A stretch of DNA of 64,000 bases. Source: Scytonema millei VB511283. Lineage in GTDB: Bacteria; Cyanobacteriota; Cyanobacteriia; Cyanobacteriales; Chroococcidiopsidaceae. Each line of letters starts with the position of its first letter. Position 1 is the first letter of the stretch. The position numbers and the translations under genes are program-made. The notes under the pieces were generated by a model. The model was given only the letters and a program-made list of their open reading frames with translations. It was not told where the DNA came from and did no database searches. Of this stretch, positions 26,661 to 33,978 are shown piece by piece. The DNA lies in the NCBI RefSeq assembly GCF_000817735.3, contig NZ_JTJC03000002.1, forward strand, positions 504,242-568,241, in the 5' to 3' direction.

Positions 26661-27596
26661 ATGACCTATACGATCGCCACTGCTAATATGAAAGGGGGTG
26701 TCGGCAAAACGACTCTCAGCGTCAACTTAGCCACGGCGCTAGCAAAAGAGCATGGTAAGCGAGTATTGATTTTTGACTTAGATACCCAAATTAGCGCCAC
26801 TCTCAGCTTAATGGCTCCCACAGAGTTTGCTAACTATAGAAAAAGAAAGCGTACCCTCAAGAATTTTATTAATCAAATTATTCAGCCGAATCCACCAGCT
26901 AAAATTCCGATTCAAGATGCAATTCATCGTTCTGTCTGTAACATCAATAACCTGGATTTGTTACCAGGAGATATTGAGTTATATGACGAATATATGGTGG
27001 CAGAAATGCTACATGAAAAAGCTTTTGAAGTCGATCGCTTGGACTTTGAAGTTGTCTGGAATCGGTTTGAGAGAACTTTGCTCAGACAGATTTTGCAGCC
27101 AATTATGTCTGACTACGATTGCATTATTTTTGATTGCGCTCCTGGCTACAATCTCATGACTCGTAGCGCCCTTGCTGCCAGCGATTTCTATATTTTACCA
27201 GCTAAGCCAGAACCTCTATCAATTGTAGGAATTCAGTTATTAGAAAGACGCATTGCCGAATTAAAAAAAAGCCATGAAGCCGAGGCTGTCATGGGAATTC
27301 AACTCATTGGTATTGTGTTTACAATGGCTGGCAATCTATTTACAGGTAGATACCAAAGACAAGTCGTACAGCGAATTAATCAAGATTTTACCCCTGATAA
27401 AATCTTTAATACTCAAATTCCAATGGATGTCAATGTTGCTAAAGCAGTTGATAGTTTCATGCCCGTAGTTTTGAGCAATCCTCACTCTGCTGGAGCCAAA
27501 GCTTTTAGTCAGCTAACTCAGGAGTTCGTTCAGAAGTTAAACGTAGCTCAAGAGCGAAAAACTCAGCCGATGAATCCTAGTTTTGCTACTGTTTAA
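26661..27596 (+). CDS. ParA/MinD-type AAA ATPase, orphan
   Basis: About 311 residues. I choose the second ATG (26661) because GCGAGG lies 9 bases before it; the first ATG (26652) directly abuts that site. The deviant Walker A KGGVGKTTLSVNLA, the A' motif FDLDTQISAT, and Walker B CIIFDCAPGYNLMTRSA are intact. A 40-residue insertion-like region with basic KRKRTLKNF follows the A' motif. This is a Soj/ParA-type partition ATPase, but no ParB gene or parS cluster is adjacent. Cyanobacterial orphan ParAs position cargo such as carboxysomes (McdA); no McdB-like gene is seen here. Function is undetermined. Confidence 0.85.
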   Translation: MTYTIATANMKGGVGKTTLSVNLATALAKEHGKRVLIFDLDTQISATLSLMAPTEFANYRKRKRTLKNFINQIIQPNPPAKIPIQDAIHRSVCNINNLDLLPGDIELYDEYMVAEMLHEKAFEVDRLDFEVVWNRFERTLLRQILQPIMSDYDCIIFDCAPGYNLMTRSALAASDFYILPAKPEPLSIVGIQLLERRIAELKKSHEAEAVMGIQLIGIVFTMAGNLFTGRYQRQVVQRINQDFTPDKIFNTQIPMDVNVAKAVDSFMPVVLSNPHSAGAKAFSQLTQEFVQKLNVAQERKTQPMNPSFATV

Positions 27597-27604
27597 AATA
27601 GTCA

Positions 27605-27623
27605 GGTGCGTTATTAACGCACC
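27605..27623. repeat. Short palindrome GGTGCGTTA / TAACGCACC
   Basis: 9-bp arms around one base, between convergent genes. No T-run follows, so it is a poor terminator but a plausible dispersed repeat. Confidence 0.5.
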
Positions 27624-27629
27624 CTCCGA

Positions 27630-27887
27630 CTATCCTTTAGAAATTTTCCCTTCAAGAATAACTCTATTTGCGATCGCAATTAATGTTTCTGCAACCTCAT
27701 CGCGACTCATTAAGTTAACCAAACCAATAATTGAACCAGATAAACAACTATTATCAATAACCACATTTAAGCCTGAGTGTTCGCCAATCAACCGTTGTAC
27801 TAACTCAGCTTTATCTTCTAGTGGCAAACTCTCTGCAAGAGGCAGAACTTCATCTAATGTACGTTTAATGTTACCGTTTGAAGCCAC
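27630..27887 (-). CDS. Small hypothetical protein, 85 aa
   Basis: An 85-residue acidic protein. An N-terminal helix pair, LDEVLPLAESLPLEDKAELVQRLIGEHSG, is followed by a region with GSIIGLVNLMSRDEVAETLIAIANRVILEG. The LPLEDKAELVQRL segment resembles helices often seen in small antitoxin-like or regulatory proteins, but no toxin is adjacent and I do not assign a family. It is convergent with the ParA gene. The composition is like the neighbours. Confidence 0.55.
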   Translation of the reverse strand: MASNGNIKRTLDEVLPLAESLPLEDKAELVQRLIGEHSGLNVVIDNSCLSGSIIGLVNLMSRDEVAETLIAIANRVILEGKISKG

Positions 27888-28194
27888 AACGCACCTTTTG
27901 TTTTCTAAGTGAAAATTGAATATGAGATCATCCTAGAATGAGGTTGATTTTTATTTAACCGCAAATTCACTGGTTTATTCTGCACTTGTGCAGCTGTCTC
28001 CGCATTCTTACTTAGACATGACTAGGTATTTATTGGTATATTCTCAGGTGATGGGATGCGATCGCCTATTTTAAAAGGTATATCGGTAAGGTTACTGAAT
28101 TGCTGAGATGAAACACGTAACCTGTAGTAGGGGCGCACAGCTGTGCGCCTCTACAAGTATCATGCTGTATAGAATATTTACGTTCTCATCCCCA
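27888..28194. other. Intergenic region upstream of the BioF-like gene
   Basis: 307 bp between divergent genes. It contains the family-A palindrome A4 and otherwise AT-rich sequence, presumably both promoters. Confidence 0.4.
28127..28154. repeat. Family-A palindrome (copy A4)
   Basis: GTAGGGGCGCACAG followed by its near-exact reverse complement (one C-to-T change), 40 bp upstream of the BioF-like start. The frame is open through it (SRGAQLCAS), but I place the start downstream. Confidence 0.85.
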
Positions 28195-29379
28195 ATGTCA
28201 AACGATCCTTATGCTTGGATAGAACAATCTCTAGCAACCATCCACAAAGCCAATTGGTATCGCGTCGTACAGACAATTGACAGCCGCCCTGGTGCTACAA
28301 TCCAGATGGAAGGGCGATCGCTACTCAATTTTGCTAGTAACGACTACTTAGGGTTAGCAGGGGACGAACGCCTAATTCAAGCCGCTATAACGGCTACGCA
28401 GATATACGGTGCGGGAAGTACGGGTTCTCGTTTACTTAGCGGACATCGAGAATTGCATCGAGAATTGGAACGAGCGATCGCAATCTTAAAACAAACTGAC
28501 GATGCTTTGGTTTTCAGTTCTGGATATTTGGCAAATTTAGGCACAATTGCGGCTTTAGTTGACAAACGAGATCTAATTCTTTCAGACCAATACAATCATT
28601 CTTGCTTAAAAAATGGAGCGCTTCTCAGTGGTGCAACAATTATTGAGTATCCCCACGGCGATATTTTGTTTTTAAAAACCCAATTAGAACAACGCGATCG
28701 CTACCGTCGTTGTTTAATTATGACTGATAGCGTCTTTAGTATGGATGGGGATTTATGTCCTTTACCAGAACTAATAGATCTAGCAGCGCAATTTAACTGT
28801 ATGCTATTAATTGATGAGGCTCACGCTACTGGAGTTTTTGGTGAGACTGGGGCTGGTTGTGTCGAACATTTTAATCTTACTGGTAGCCCGTTAATTCAAG
28901 TCGGAACTTTGAGTAAAGCTTTAGGAAGTTTAGGCGGTTATGTCGCAGGTTCAGCCGCTTTAATTGACTTTTTACGCAACCGTGCGGCTAGTTGGATTTA
29001 TACTACAGCTCTTTCTCCTGCTGATACTGCGGCTGCGATCGCGGCAATTTCTATTGTACGGGAAGAACCAGACCGCAGACAGAAACTCTGGCAAAATATT
29101 AATTATTTAAAACAGTTACTTACTCAAGAATTACCCCAATTAAAATTATTACCTTCTGAGTCGCCAATTCTGTGTTTGCAATTAGCAGATGCAGCGACGG
29201 CTTTAAAATTTGGTTCGGATTTGAAAGAGTTGGGAATTTTTGCCCCAGCAATTCGTCCCCCCACCGTACCGACAAGTAGGATTAGATTTTCCATAATGGC
29301 GACTCATGAGTTAAGTCAGATTGAGCAATTAGTAGAAATTTTGTGTCAGCTTAATTCTCAGGTGCATTTCAAGATATAG
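28195..29379 (+). CDS. bioF: 8-amino-7-oxononanoate synthase-type aminotransferase
   Basis: A 394-residue PLP-dependent alpha-oxoamine synthase starting at ATG 28195 ([16 protein letters not shown]). It condenses pimeloyl thioester with alanine in biotin synthesis if a true BioF. The motifs are [56 protein letters not shown] and the PLP-lysine context [18 protein letters not shown]. Length (about 385 in E. coli) and motifs fit. The frame remains open 29 codons upstream, through a family-A repeat, which is unlikely to be coding. No other bio gene is adjacent, so a related acyl-CoA specificity cannot be excluded. Confidence 0.85.
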   Translation: MSNDPYAWIEQSLATIHKANWYRVVQTIDSRPGATIQMEGRSLLNFASNDYLGLAGDERLIQAAITATQIYGAGSTGSRLLSGHRELHRELERAIAILKQTDDALVFSSGYLANLGTIAALVDKRDLILSDQYNHSCLKNGALLSGATIIEYPHGDILFLKTQLEQRDRYRRCLIMTDSVFSMDGDLCPLPELIDLAAQFNCMLLIDEAHATGVFGETGAGCVEHFNLTGSPLIQVGTLSKALGSLGGYVAGSAALIDFLRNRAASWIYTTALSPADTAAAIAAISIVREEPDRRQKLWQNINYLKQLLTQELPQLKLLPSESPILCLQLADAATALKFGSDLKELGIFAPAIRPPTVPTSRIRFSIMATHELSQIEQLVEILCQLNSQVHFKI

Positions 29380-29387
29380 TTTTGTGT

Positions 29388-29450
29388 CGCGCATCAGCCG
29401 TAGGCGAAGCGTTCACGAAGTGTAGCGCAGCGTTAGCGTTAGACGCAGAG
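29388..29450. repeat. Family-D-like dispersed repeat (copy D4)
   Basis: Contains GCCGTAGGCGAAGCG, TTCACGAAGTGTAGCGCAGCG and a tail TTAGACGCAGAGG. It is between convergent bioF-like and GNAT genes. Related to the D1-D3 cores but more diverged. Confidence 0.6.
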
Positions 29451-29472
29451 GCGCCAAGAAGAAGACTTTAAC

Positions 29473-29928
29473 TTATAGATCCTTCGCCATAAAAATACTG
29501 TTTGGATCTTCTTTATATGTGGCAAAAGGCGCACAGTTCTTAAAGCCGTATTTCTCATATAAATTGCGTGCTGGCTGAAAAAAAGGCATTGAACCAGTTT
29601 CTAAACTTATACGCCGATAACCTCGTAGCTTTGCTTCGTTCAAGATATGCTGAAGTAGCATTGATGCAATACCTTTCCCTCTATATGCAGTAGCCGTACG
29701 CATCGACTTAATTTCAGCATGGCTTGCGTCTAATTCTTTCATCGCACCACAGCCGATTAACCTACTATCATCCCACACCGTCCAAAATGTAATTTCTGGT
29801 TTTCTTAACCCTGCTAAATCTAAAGCATGTTTACTTTCAGGAGGCGAAACGGACTTCATTTCTCTGATATGATCTTTCAAAAACTCAGCAATTTCAGAGC
29901 CAGAAAGATCGTCAATCTTTATTTCCAT
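29473..29928 (-). CDS. GNAT family N-acetyltransferase
   Basis: A 151-residue GNAT protein. The acetyl-CoA loop is TAYRGKGIASMLLQHIL (Q/RxxGxG/A type), preceded by the strand IKSMRT and followed by LETGSMPFFQPARNLYEKYGF. The substrate is unknown. The gene begins one base after the stop of the 66-residue gene; the two share a duplicated ATTTCCATTTAT-like junction. It is last in a three-gene leftward cluster. Confidence 0.88.
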   Translation of the reverse strand: MEIKIDDLSGSEIAEFLKDHIREMKSVSPPESKHALDLAGLRKPEITFWTVWDDSRLIGCGAMKELDASHAEIKSMRTATAYRGKGIASMLLQHILNEAKLRGYRRISLETGSMPFFQPARNLYEKYGFKNCAPFATYKEDPNSIFMAKDL

Positions 29929-30129
29929 TTATATTTCCATTTGTCTCCTTTTCTGCTGCTGTCGCGTTCGATAAGCGTATGATGGACTATTACGAATATC
30001 TGCTTCTGCACTTGCGATCGCGCGATCGAGTAACTCATTCAACTCGTCAAACTGACGACAAACTTCCTTCAACTTCTCAACAGATCGCCTTCTAGTTTCT
30101 GGATCGGGTATTCTAGGTTGGTTACTCAT
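29929..30129 (-). CDS. Small charged helical protein, 66 aa
   Basis: A 66-residue highly charged helical protein (PETRRRSVEKLKEVCRQFDELNELLDRAIASAEAD, then TRQQQKRRQMEI). No family is recognised. Its ATG overlaps the stop of the upstream 90-residue frame in ATGA, and its stop abuts the GNAT start, so the three are translated as one operon. Confidence 0.6.
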   Translation of the reverse strand: MSNQPRIPDPETRRRSVEKLKEVCRQFDELNELLDRAIASAEADIRNSPSYAYRTRQQQKRRQMEI

Positions 30130-30398
30130 AGCAAATTCCAGTTCCTTTTGACATCCATAATACTTGCTGCTGCTGAATCAACATAGGCTTGTGTCTGCTC
30201 TATCGATTGCTCCAGTAAATTTAGCGTAGCAGAACTAGCTACTGGTTGAGCCTCTGCTACTCTCAACAAAAGAGTGTAGAGTCGAGTGTAAGCAGATGTC
30301 GATCTCTCCCTAATACTTTGGAGTTCTTCTAGTTCTGGTCTTGTTTCCCACTTCTCCAAACCGCTCAAAGATGGCTGCATCTGTAGCTGTAGCTTCAT
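30126..30398 (-). CDS. Hypothetical helical protein, 90 aa; possible 5' frameshift
   Basis: A 90-residue helical protein (PELEELQSIRERSTSAYTRLYTLLLRVAEAQ) with no recognised domain. Its stop overlaps the next ATG (ATGA). The N-terminal ATG at 30398 lacks a Shine-Dalgarno. Another frame, 30468 to 30310, starts with a better-looking MAKLPDETFSTIFSLQRRLLERINEATATDAAIFERFG and would join this frame with a one-base shift near 30355. So this may be the 3' part of a longer, frameshifted gene of about 113 residues. Confidence 0.5.
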   Translation of the reverse strand: MKLQLQMQPSLSGLEKWETRPELEELQSIRERSTSAYTRLYTLLLRVAEAQPVASSATLNLLEQSIEQTQAYVDSAAASIMDVKRNWNLL

Positions 30399-30468
30399 TG
30401 ATGCGTTCTAGCAGTCGTCGTTGCAAGCTAAAGATAGTTGAAAATGTTTCATCAGGTAACTTTGCCAT
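30310..30468 (-). other. Short overlapping ORF, likely original N-terminus of the 90-aa frame
   Basis: A 52-codon ORF (MAKLPDETFS start). The first 37 residues look like genuine helical protein; the tail (GNKTRTRRTPKY) looks like out-of-frame reading. This pattern suggests a frameshift with the overlapping frame rather than two genes. Confidence 0.4.
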
Positions 30469-30541
30469 TTCGTTCGCCGTTGCATTTTTGAATCATATGG
30501 CATATTACCTTTAAGAGAGACTGCATAAACTGACTGACTCG

Positions 30542-32698
30542 ATGGTAAACATTCCCCAACTACTAGCTCAAGAACTGACTCTCAAACCCTTCCAGGTGCA
30601 AAGCGCACTCGAACTGATGGCAGAGGGTGCAACAATTCCATTTATCGCTCGTTACCGCAAAGAACGCACGGGGGAGATGAACGAAACCCAATTGCGGGAA
30701 CTAGCTGACAGACACGCATATCTCACAGAACTAGAAGAAAGAAAAGCAGCAATTTTAAGCGCGATCGCCTCTCAAGGTAAACTGACAGAGGAACTACGGG
30801 CAAAAATAACCGCCTGTTTGCAGAAAACTGAATTAGAAGATTTATACCTCCCCTATCGCCCCAAACGCCGCACCCGCGCTACGGCGGCGCGAGAAAAGGG
30901 ATTGGAACCACTTGCCGATTGGATTAAATCTCTCAATGTCAAAAACGCCCCCATCGTACCTTTAGAAACAGAAGCAGCGAAATATATTTCTGAGGAAACA
31001 GGAGTTAAGTCAAACGAGGAAGCGCTTAAAGGTGCGGCTGATATCTTAGCGGAAGAAATTGCCGAAAAAGCAGAGTTACGCGCCTATATTCGCGAATATC
31101 TCCTCAACGAAGGGTTATTTGTCTCGCGAGTCAAGGACGATTACCCCGAAGGTACGACAAAATTTGAAATGTACCGCAACTATCAAATTCGAGTTGAAGA
31201 TATCGCACCGCACAATCTACTCGCGCTATATCGCGGTGAAGCCGAAGGAATATTGAATTTCGATCTCAGTTTTGATGAAGGGGTGGTACTGTCCTATCTA
31301 GAATCGCAGGAAATTCGCACGAAGAACCCCAGTTTGAGGAAATTTTACCACGATTTACTCAAAGATGGATGGACGCGATTAATGAAAGAGTCATTAATTA
31401 GTGCCGTCCGTGCTGAGAAGAAAAGCTTTGCCGATGTTGAATCAATTAAAACTTTTGAAGCAAATTTACGCGATTTATTGTTATCCAGTCCCGCCGGAAT
31501 GCGCCCGACACTAGCGATCGATCCTGGGTTTCGGACGGGGTGCAAGGTAGCCGTGCTATCGCAAACAGGGCAGTTTTTGGCATATCAAGCAATTTTTCCC
31601 CACCAATCAGCAGCAGCGCGATCGCAAGCAGCACAAACTGTGAAGCAATTGTTGGAAAAACATCAAATTGAGTTAATTGCGATCGGTAACGGTACGGCAG
31701 GACGAGAAACGGATGAATTTATTTCAGAAGTTTTGCAAACGGTAGAACGCAAACCAATTAAAGTGATGGTGAACGAATCGGGTGCATCGATTTATTCCGC
31801 CAGTCAAGTCGCGATCGCGGAATTTCCCGATCTCGATGTTACCGTGCGCGGGGCGATTAGTATTGGACGACGCTTGCAAGATCCGCTAGCAGAATTAGTC
31901 AAAATCGATCCCAAATCAATTGGTGTGGGACAATATCAACATGACGTAGACCAAAAGCTTTTGAAGCAAAAGCTAGAGGAAATTGTAGAAAGTTGCGTCA
32001 ACTACGTTGGTGTAGATCTCAATACTGCTTCGCAAGAATTGTTAGGCTACGTCTCTGGAATTACACCAACAATTGCCAACAATATTGTCGCCTATCGGGA
32101 TACCAACGGTGTATTTAAAAACCGCCGCCAATTACTGAAAGTAGCAAAATTAGGACCGAAAGCTTTCGAGCAAGCTGCCGGATTTCTGCGAATTCGAGGT
32201 GGAGAAAACCCTTTAGATAATACCGCAGTGCATCCTGAGAGTTATAAAATTGTAGAGGCGATCGCTAAAGATTTAAACGTATCTCTAACTCAGATTTCTC
32301 AAGTTGCATCTAAGCTCAAAGGAACGAATCTGAAAAAATACGTTACCGAAACTGTAGGCGAACCAACATTAAGAGACATGATCGGCGAATTAGAAAAGCC
32401 AGGGAGAGATCCCAGAGCTGAATTTAAATATGCTACATTTCGAGAGGATATTAAAGAAATTTCCGATCTCAAATCGGGAATGGAATTAGAAGGAATTGTG
32501 ACTAACGTAGCCAACTTTGGCGCATTTGTAGATATTGGCGTACACCAAGATGGTTTAGTTCATATTTCTCAACTAGCCGATCGCTTTGTGGACGATCCGA
32601 AAAAGATTGTTAAGGTTGGGCAAATTGTGAAAGTGCGCGTATTAGAAATTGACGTGCAAAGAAAACGAATTGGGTTGTCAATGAAGTTAAATAAATAA
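30542..32698 (+). CDS. tex: Tex family RNA-binding protein (S1 domain)
   Basis: A 718-residue Tex-type transcription accessory protein. The N-terminal helical Tex region is IPFIARYRKERTGEMNETQLREL. YqgF/RNase H-like residues about 320-445 include LAIDPGFRTGCKVAVL. The helix-hairpin-helix segment is LNTASQELLGYVSGITPTIANNIVAYR. A C-terminal S1 domain starts near residue 645 (GMELEGIVTNVANFGAFVDIGVHQDGLVHISQLAD). Length is slightly below E. coli Tex/YhgF (about 773). It is a cytoplasmic nucleic-acid-binding protein. Monocistronic, with a family-B repeat right after the stop. Confidence 0.95.
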   Translation: MVNIPQLLAQELTLKPFQVQSALELMAEGATIPFIARYRKERTGEMNETQLRELADRHAYLTELEERKAAILSAIASQGKLTEELRAKITACLQKTELEDLYLPYRPKRRTRATAAREKGLEPLADWIKSLNVKNAPIVPLETEAAKYISEETGVKSNEEALKGAADILAEEIAEKAELRAYIREYLLNEGLFVSRVKDDYPEGTTKFEMYRNYQIRVEDIAPHNLLALYRGEAEGILNFDLSFDEGVVLSYLESQEIRTKNPSLRKFYHDLLKDGWTRLMKESLISAVRAEKKSFADVESIKTFEANLRDLLLSSPAGMRPTLAIDPGFRTGCKVAVLSQTGQFLAYQAIFPHQSAAARSQAAQTVKQLLEKHQIELIAIGNGTAGRETDEFISEVLQTVERKPIKVMVNESGASIYSASQVAIAEFPDLDVTVRGAISIGRRLQDPLAELVKIDPKSIGVGQYQHDVDQKLLKQKLEEIVESCVNYVGVDLNTASQELLGYVSGITPTIANNIVAYRDTNGVFKNRRQLLKVAKLGPKAFEQAAGFLRIRGGENPLDNTAVHPESYKIVEAIAKDLNVSLTQISQVASKLKGTNLKKYVTETVGEPTLRDMIGELEKPGRDPRAEFKYATFREDIKEISDLKSGMELEGIVTNVANFGAFVDIGVHQDGLVHISQLADRFVDDPKKIVKVGQIVKVRVLEIDVQRKRIGLSMKLNK

Positions 32699-32700
32699 AA

Positions 32701-32762
32701 CGTAGGGCAAGTTTACCAAGACACTGCGATTAGCCTAAAGATTGTTGGTAAACCATCCCTAC
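32701..32762. repeat. Family-B element (copy B4)
   Basis: Arms CGTAGGGCAAGTTTACC and GGTAAACCATCCCTACG with about 28 bp between, downstream of tex. It is the most diverged B copy. Confidence 0.75.
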
Positions 32763-32797
32763 GATGACACGTTCAAACCAATAAAATTAAATTTAAA

Positions 32798-33736
32798 TTA
32801 TCCGTCCGCATTAATTTGACTAATGATTTCCCTCAATGTTTCATCCACTGCTTCATGCGCGACCTGACAAGTTCCAGCGTTAGCATGACCACCACCACCA
32901 TACTTTAACATCAACTCGCCAATATTAACTTGAGAACTGCGATCGAAAATCGATTTGCCAACTGCGAAAACTGTATTTTGTTGCTTCAAACCCCACATCA
33001 CATGAATTGAGACAGTACACTCAGGATACAAAGCGTAAATCATAAACCGATTTCCCGCGTAAATTATCTCTTCTTGCCTTAGATCTAATACAACTGTCTT
33101 ATCGCGAACGATCGCACACTTTTTAATTTGTGCTTTAAACTTAGCCTCGTGTTCGCGATAAATATCGACCCTTTCTTTCACGTCAGGAAGATTTAAAATC
33201 TCGTCAATCGTGCTACTTTTGCAAGCATCGATCGAATTCATCATCAGCTCGTAATTAGAAATTCTAAAATCTCTAAACCTGCCTAACCCCGTTCTCGCAT
33301 CCATCAAAAAATTCAGCAGGACCCAGCCTTGAGGTTGTAAAACTTCCTCTAGGGTAAACTGAGCCGAGTCCGCTCGGTCAACTGCTGTCATCATCTCTTG
33401 GGAAATATGAGGAAATTTTTCCGCTCCACCAAAATAATCGTAAACAACTCTGGCAGCAGATGGAGCGTTAGGATCGATGATATGAGTAGAGGAGCGATCG
33501 CGATTTCTCAGCGTTTCGCTAAAATGATGGTCGAAGGCTAAATATGCACCTTCAACATAAGGTAAATTTGTAGTAATATCATGATTAGTAATTTCAATTT
33601 TGCCATCTTGCATATCTTTCGGATGGACGAACTTAATCTCATCGATTAAATTCAAACTTTTTAGTAAAACAGCACATACGAGACCGTCAAAATCGCTTCT
33701 CGTAACTAACCGATACTGTTGGGTTTTTAGTAACAT
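32798..33736 (-). CDS. DHH superfamily phosphoesterase
   Basis: A 312-residue protein with the N-terminal DHH domain (TRSDFDGLVCAVLL, then AFDHHFSET, giving DxD and DHH metal ligands) and the C-terminal DHHA1-type motif KYGGGGHANAGTCQV. The family includes exopolyphosphatases, RecJ and nano-RNases. The short size and single DHH/DHHA1 layout resemble exopolyphosphatase-like proteins, but substrate cannot be fixed by sequence. Its start ATG lies at the end of the bottom strand, next to a 240-bp spacer. Confidence 0.85.
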   Translation of the reverse strand: MLLKTQQYRLVTRSDFDGLVCAVLLKSLNLIDEIKFVHPKDMQDGKIEITNHDITTNLPYVEGAYLAFDHHFSETLRNRDRSSTHIIDPNAPSAARVVYDYFGGAEKFPHISQEMMTAVDRADSAQFTLEEVLQPQGWVLLNFLMDARTGLGRFRDFRISNYELMMNSIDACKSSTIDEILNLPDVKERVDIYREHEAKFKAQIKKCAIVRDKTVVLDLRQEEIIYAGNRFMIYALYPECTVSIHVMWGLKQQNTVFAVGKSIFDRSSQVNIGELMLKYGGGGHANAGTCQVAHEAVDETLREIISQINADG

Positions 33737-33854
33737 AGTAATCTTGACCTCTTGAGTAAGCGTTCAAATCGATTTGCATAGACAGTACACCTCTTGGTTT
33801 CTAGCTATGCTCGATCTAGTTTTCCCAGGAATTTGCTTAAATAAACAAATAAGA

Positions 33855-33970
33855 AGGGAATCGGGAGTCGGGAGTCGGGGGAAGAATTCAAAACTCACGC
33901 ATTCAAAATTCAAAATTATCTAGCCACCAGTCACTAGTCACTAGCCACTCTTTACTGATAACTGACGAGA
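33855..33970. repeat. Low-complexity heptamer region
   Basis: GGGAGTC, ATTCAAA and CACTAGT/CACTAGC heptamer units in series just before the PEP-synthase-like gene. The same ATTCAAA and GACTCCC units recur inside that gene. Confidence 0.75.
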
Positions 33971-33978
33971 GAAAATTC

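Noticed and set aside
28108-28194. N-terminal extension of the BioF-like protein through a family-A repeat
   Set aside because: The extension is unlike the family N-terminus and ATG 28195 gives the expected length; the repeat is more likely upstream sequence.
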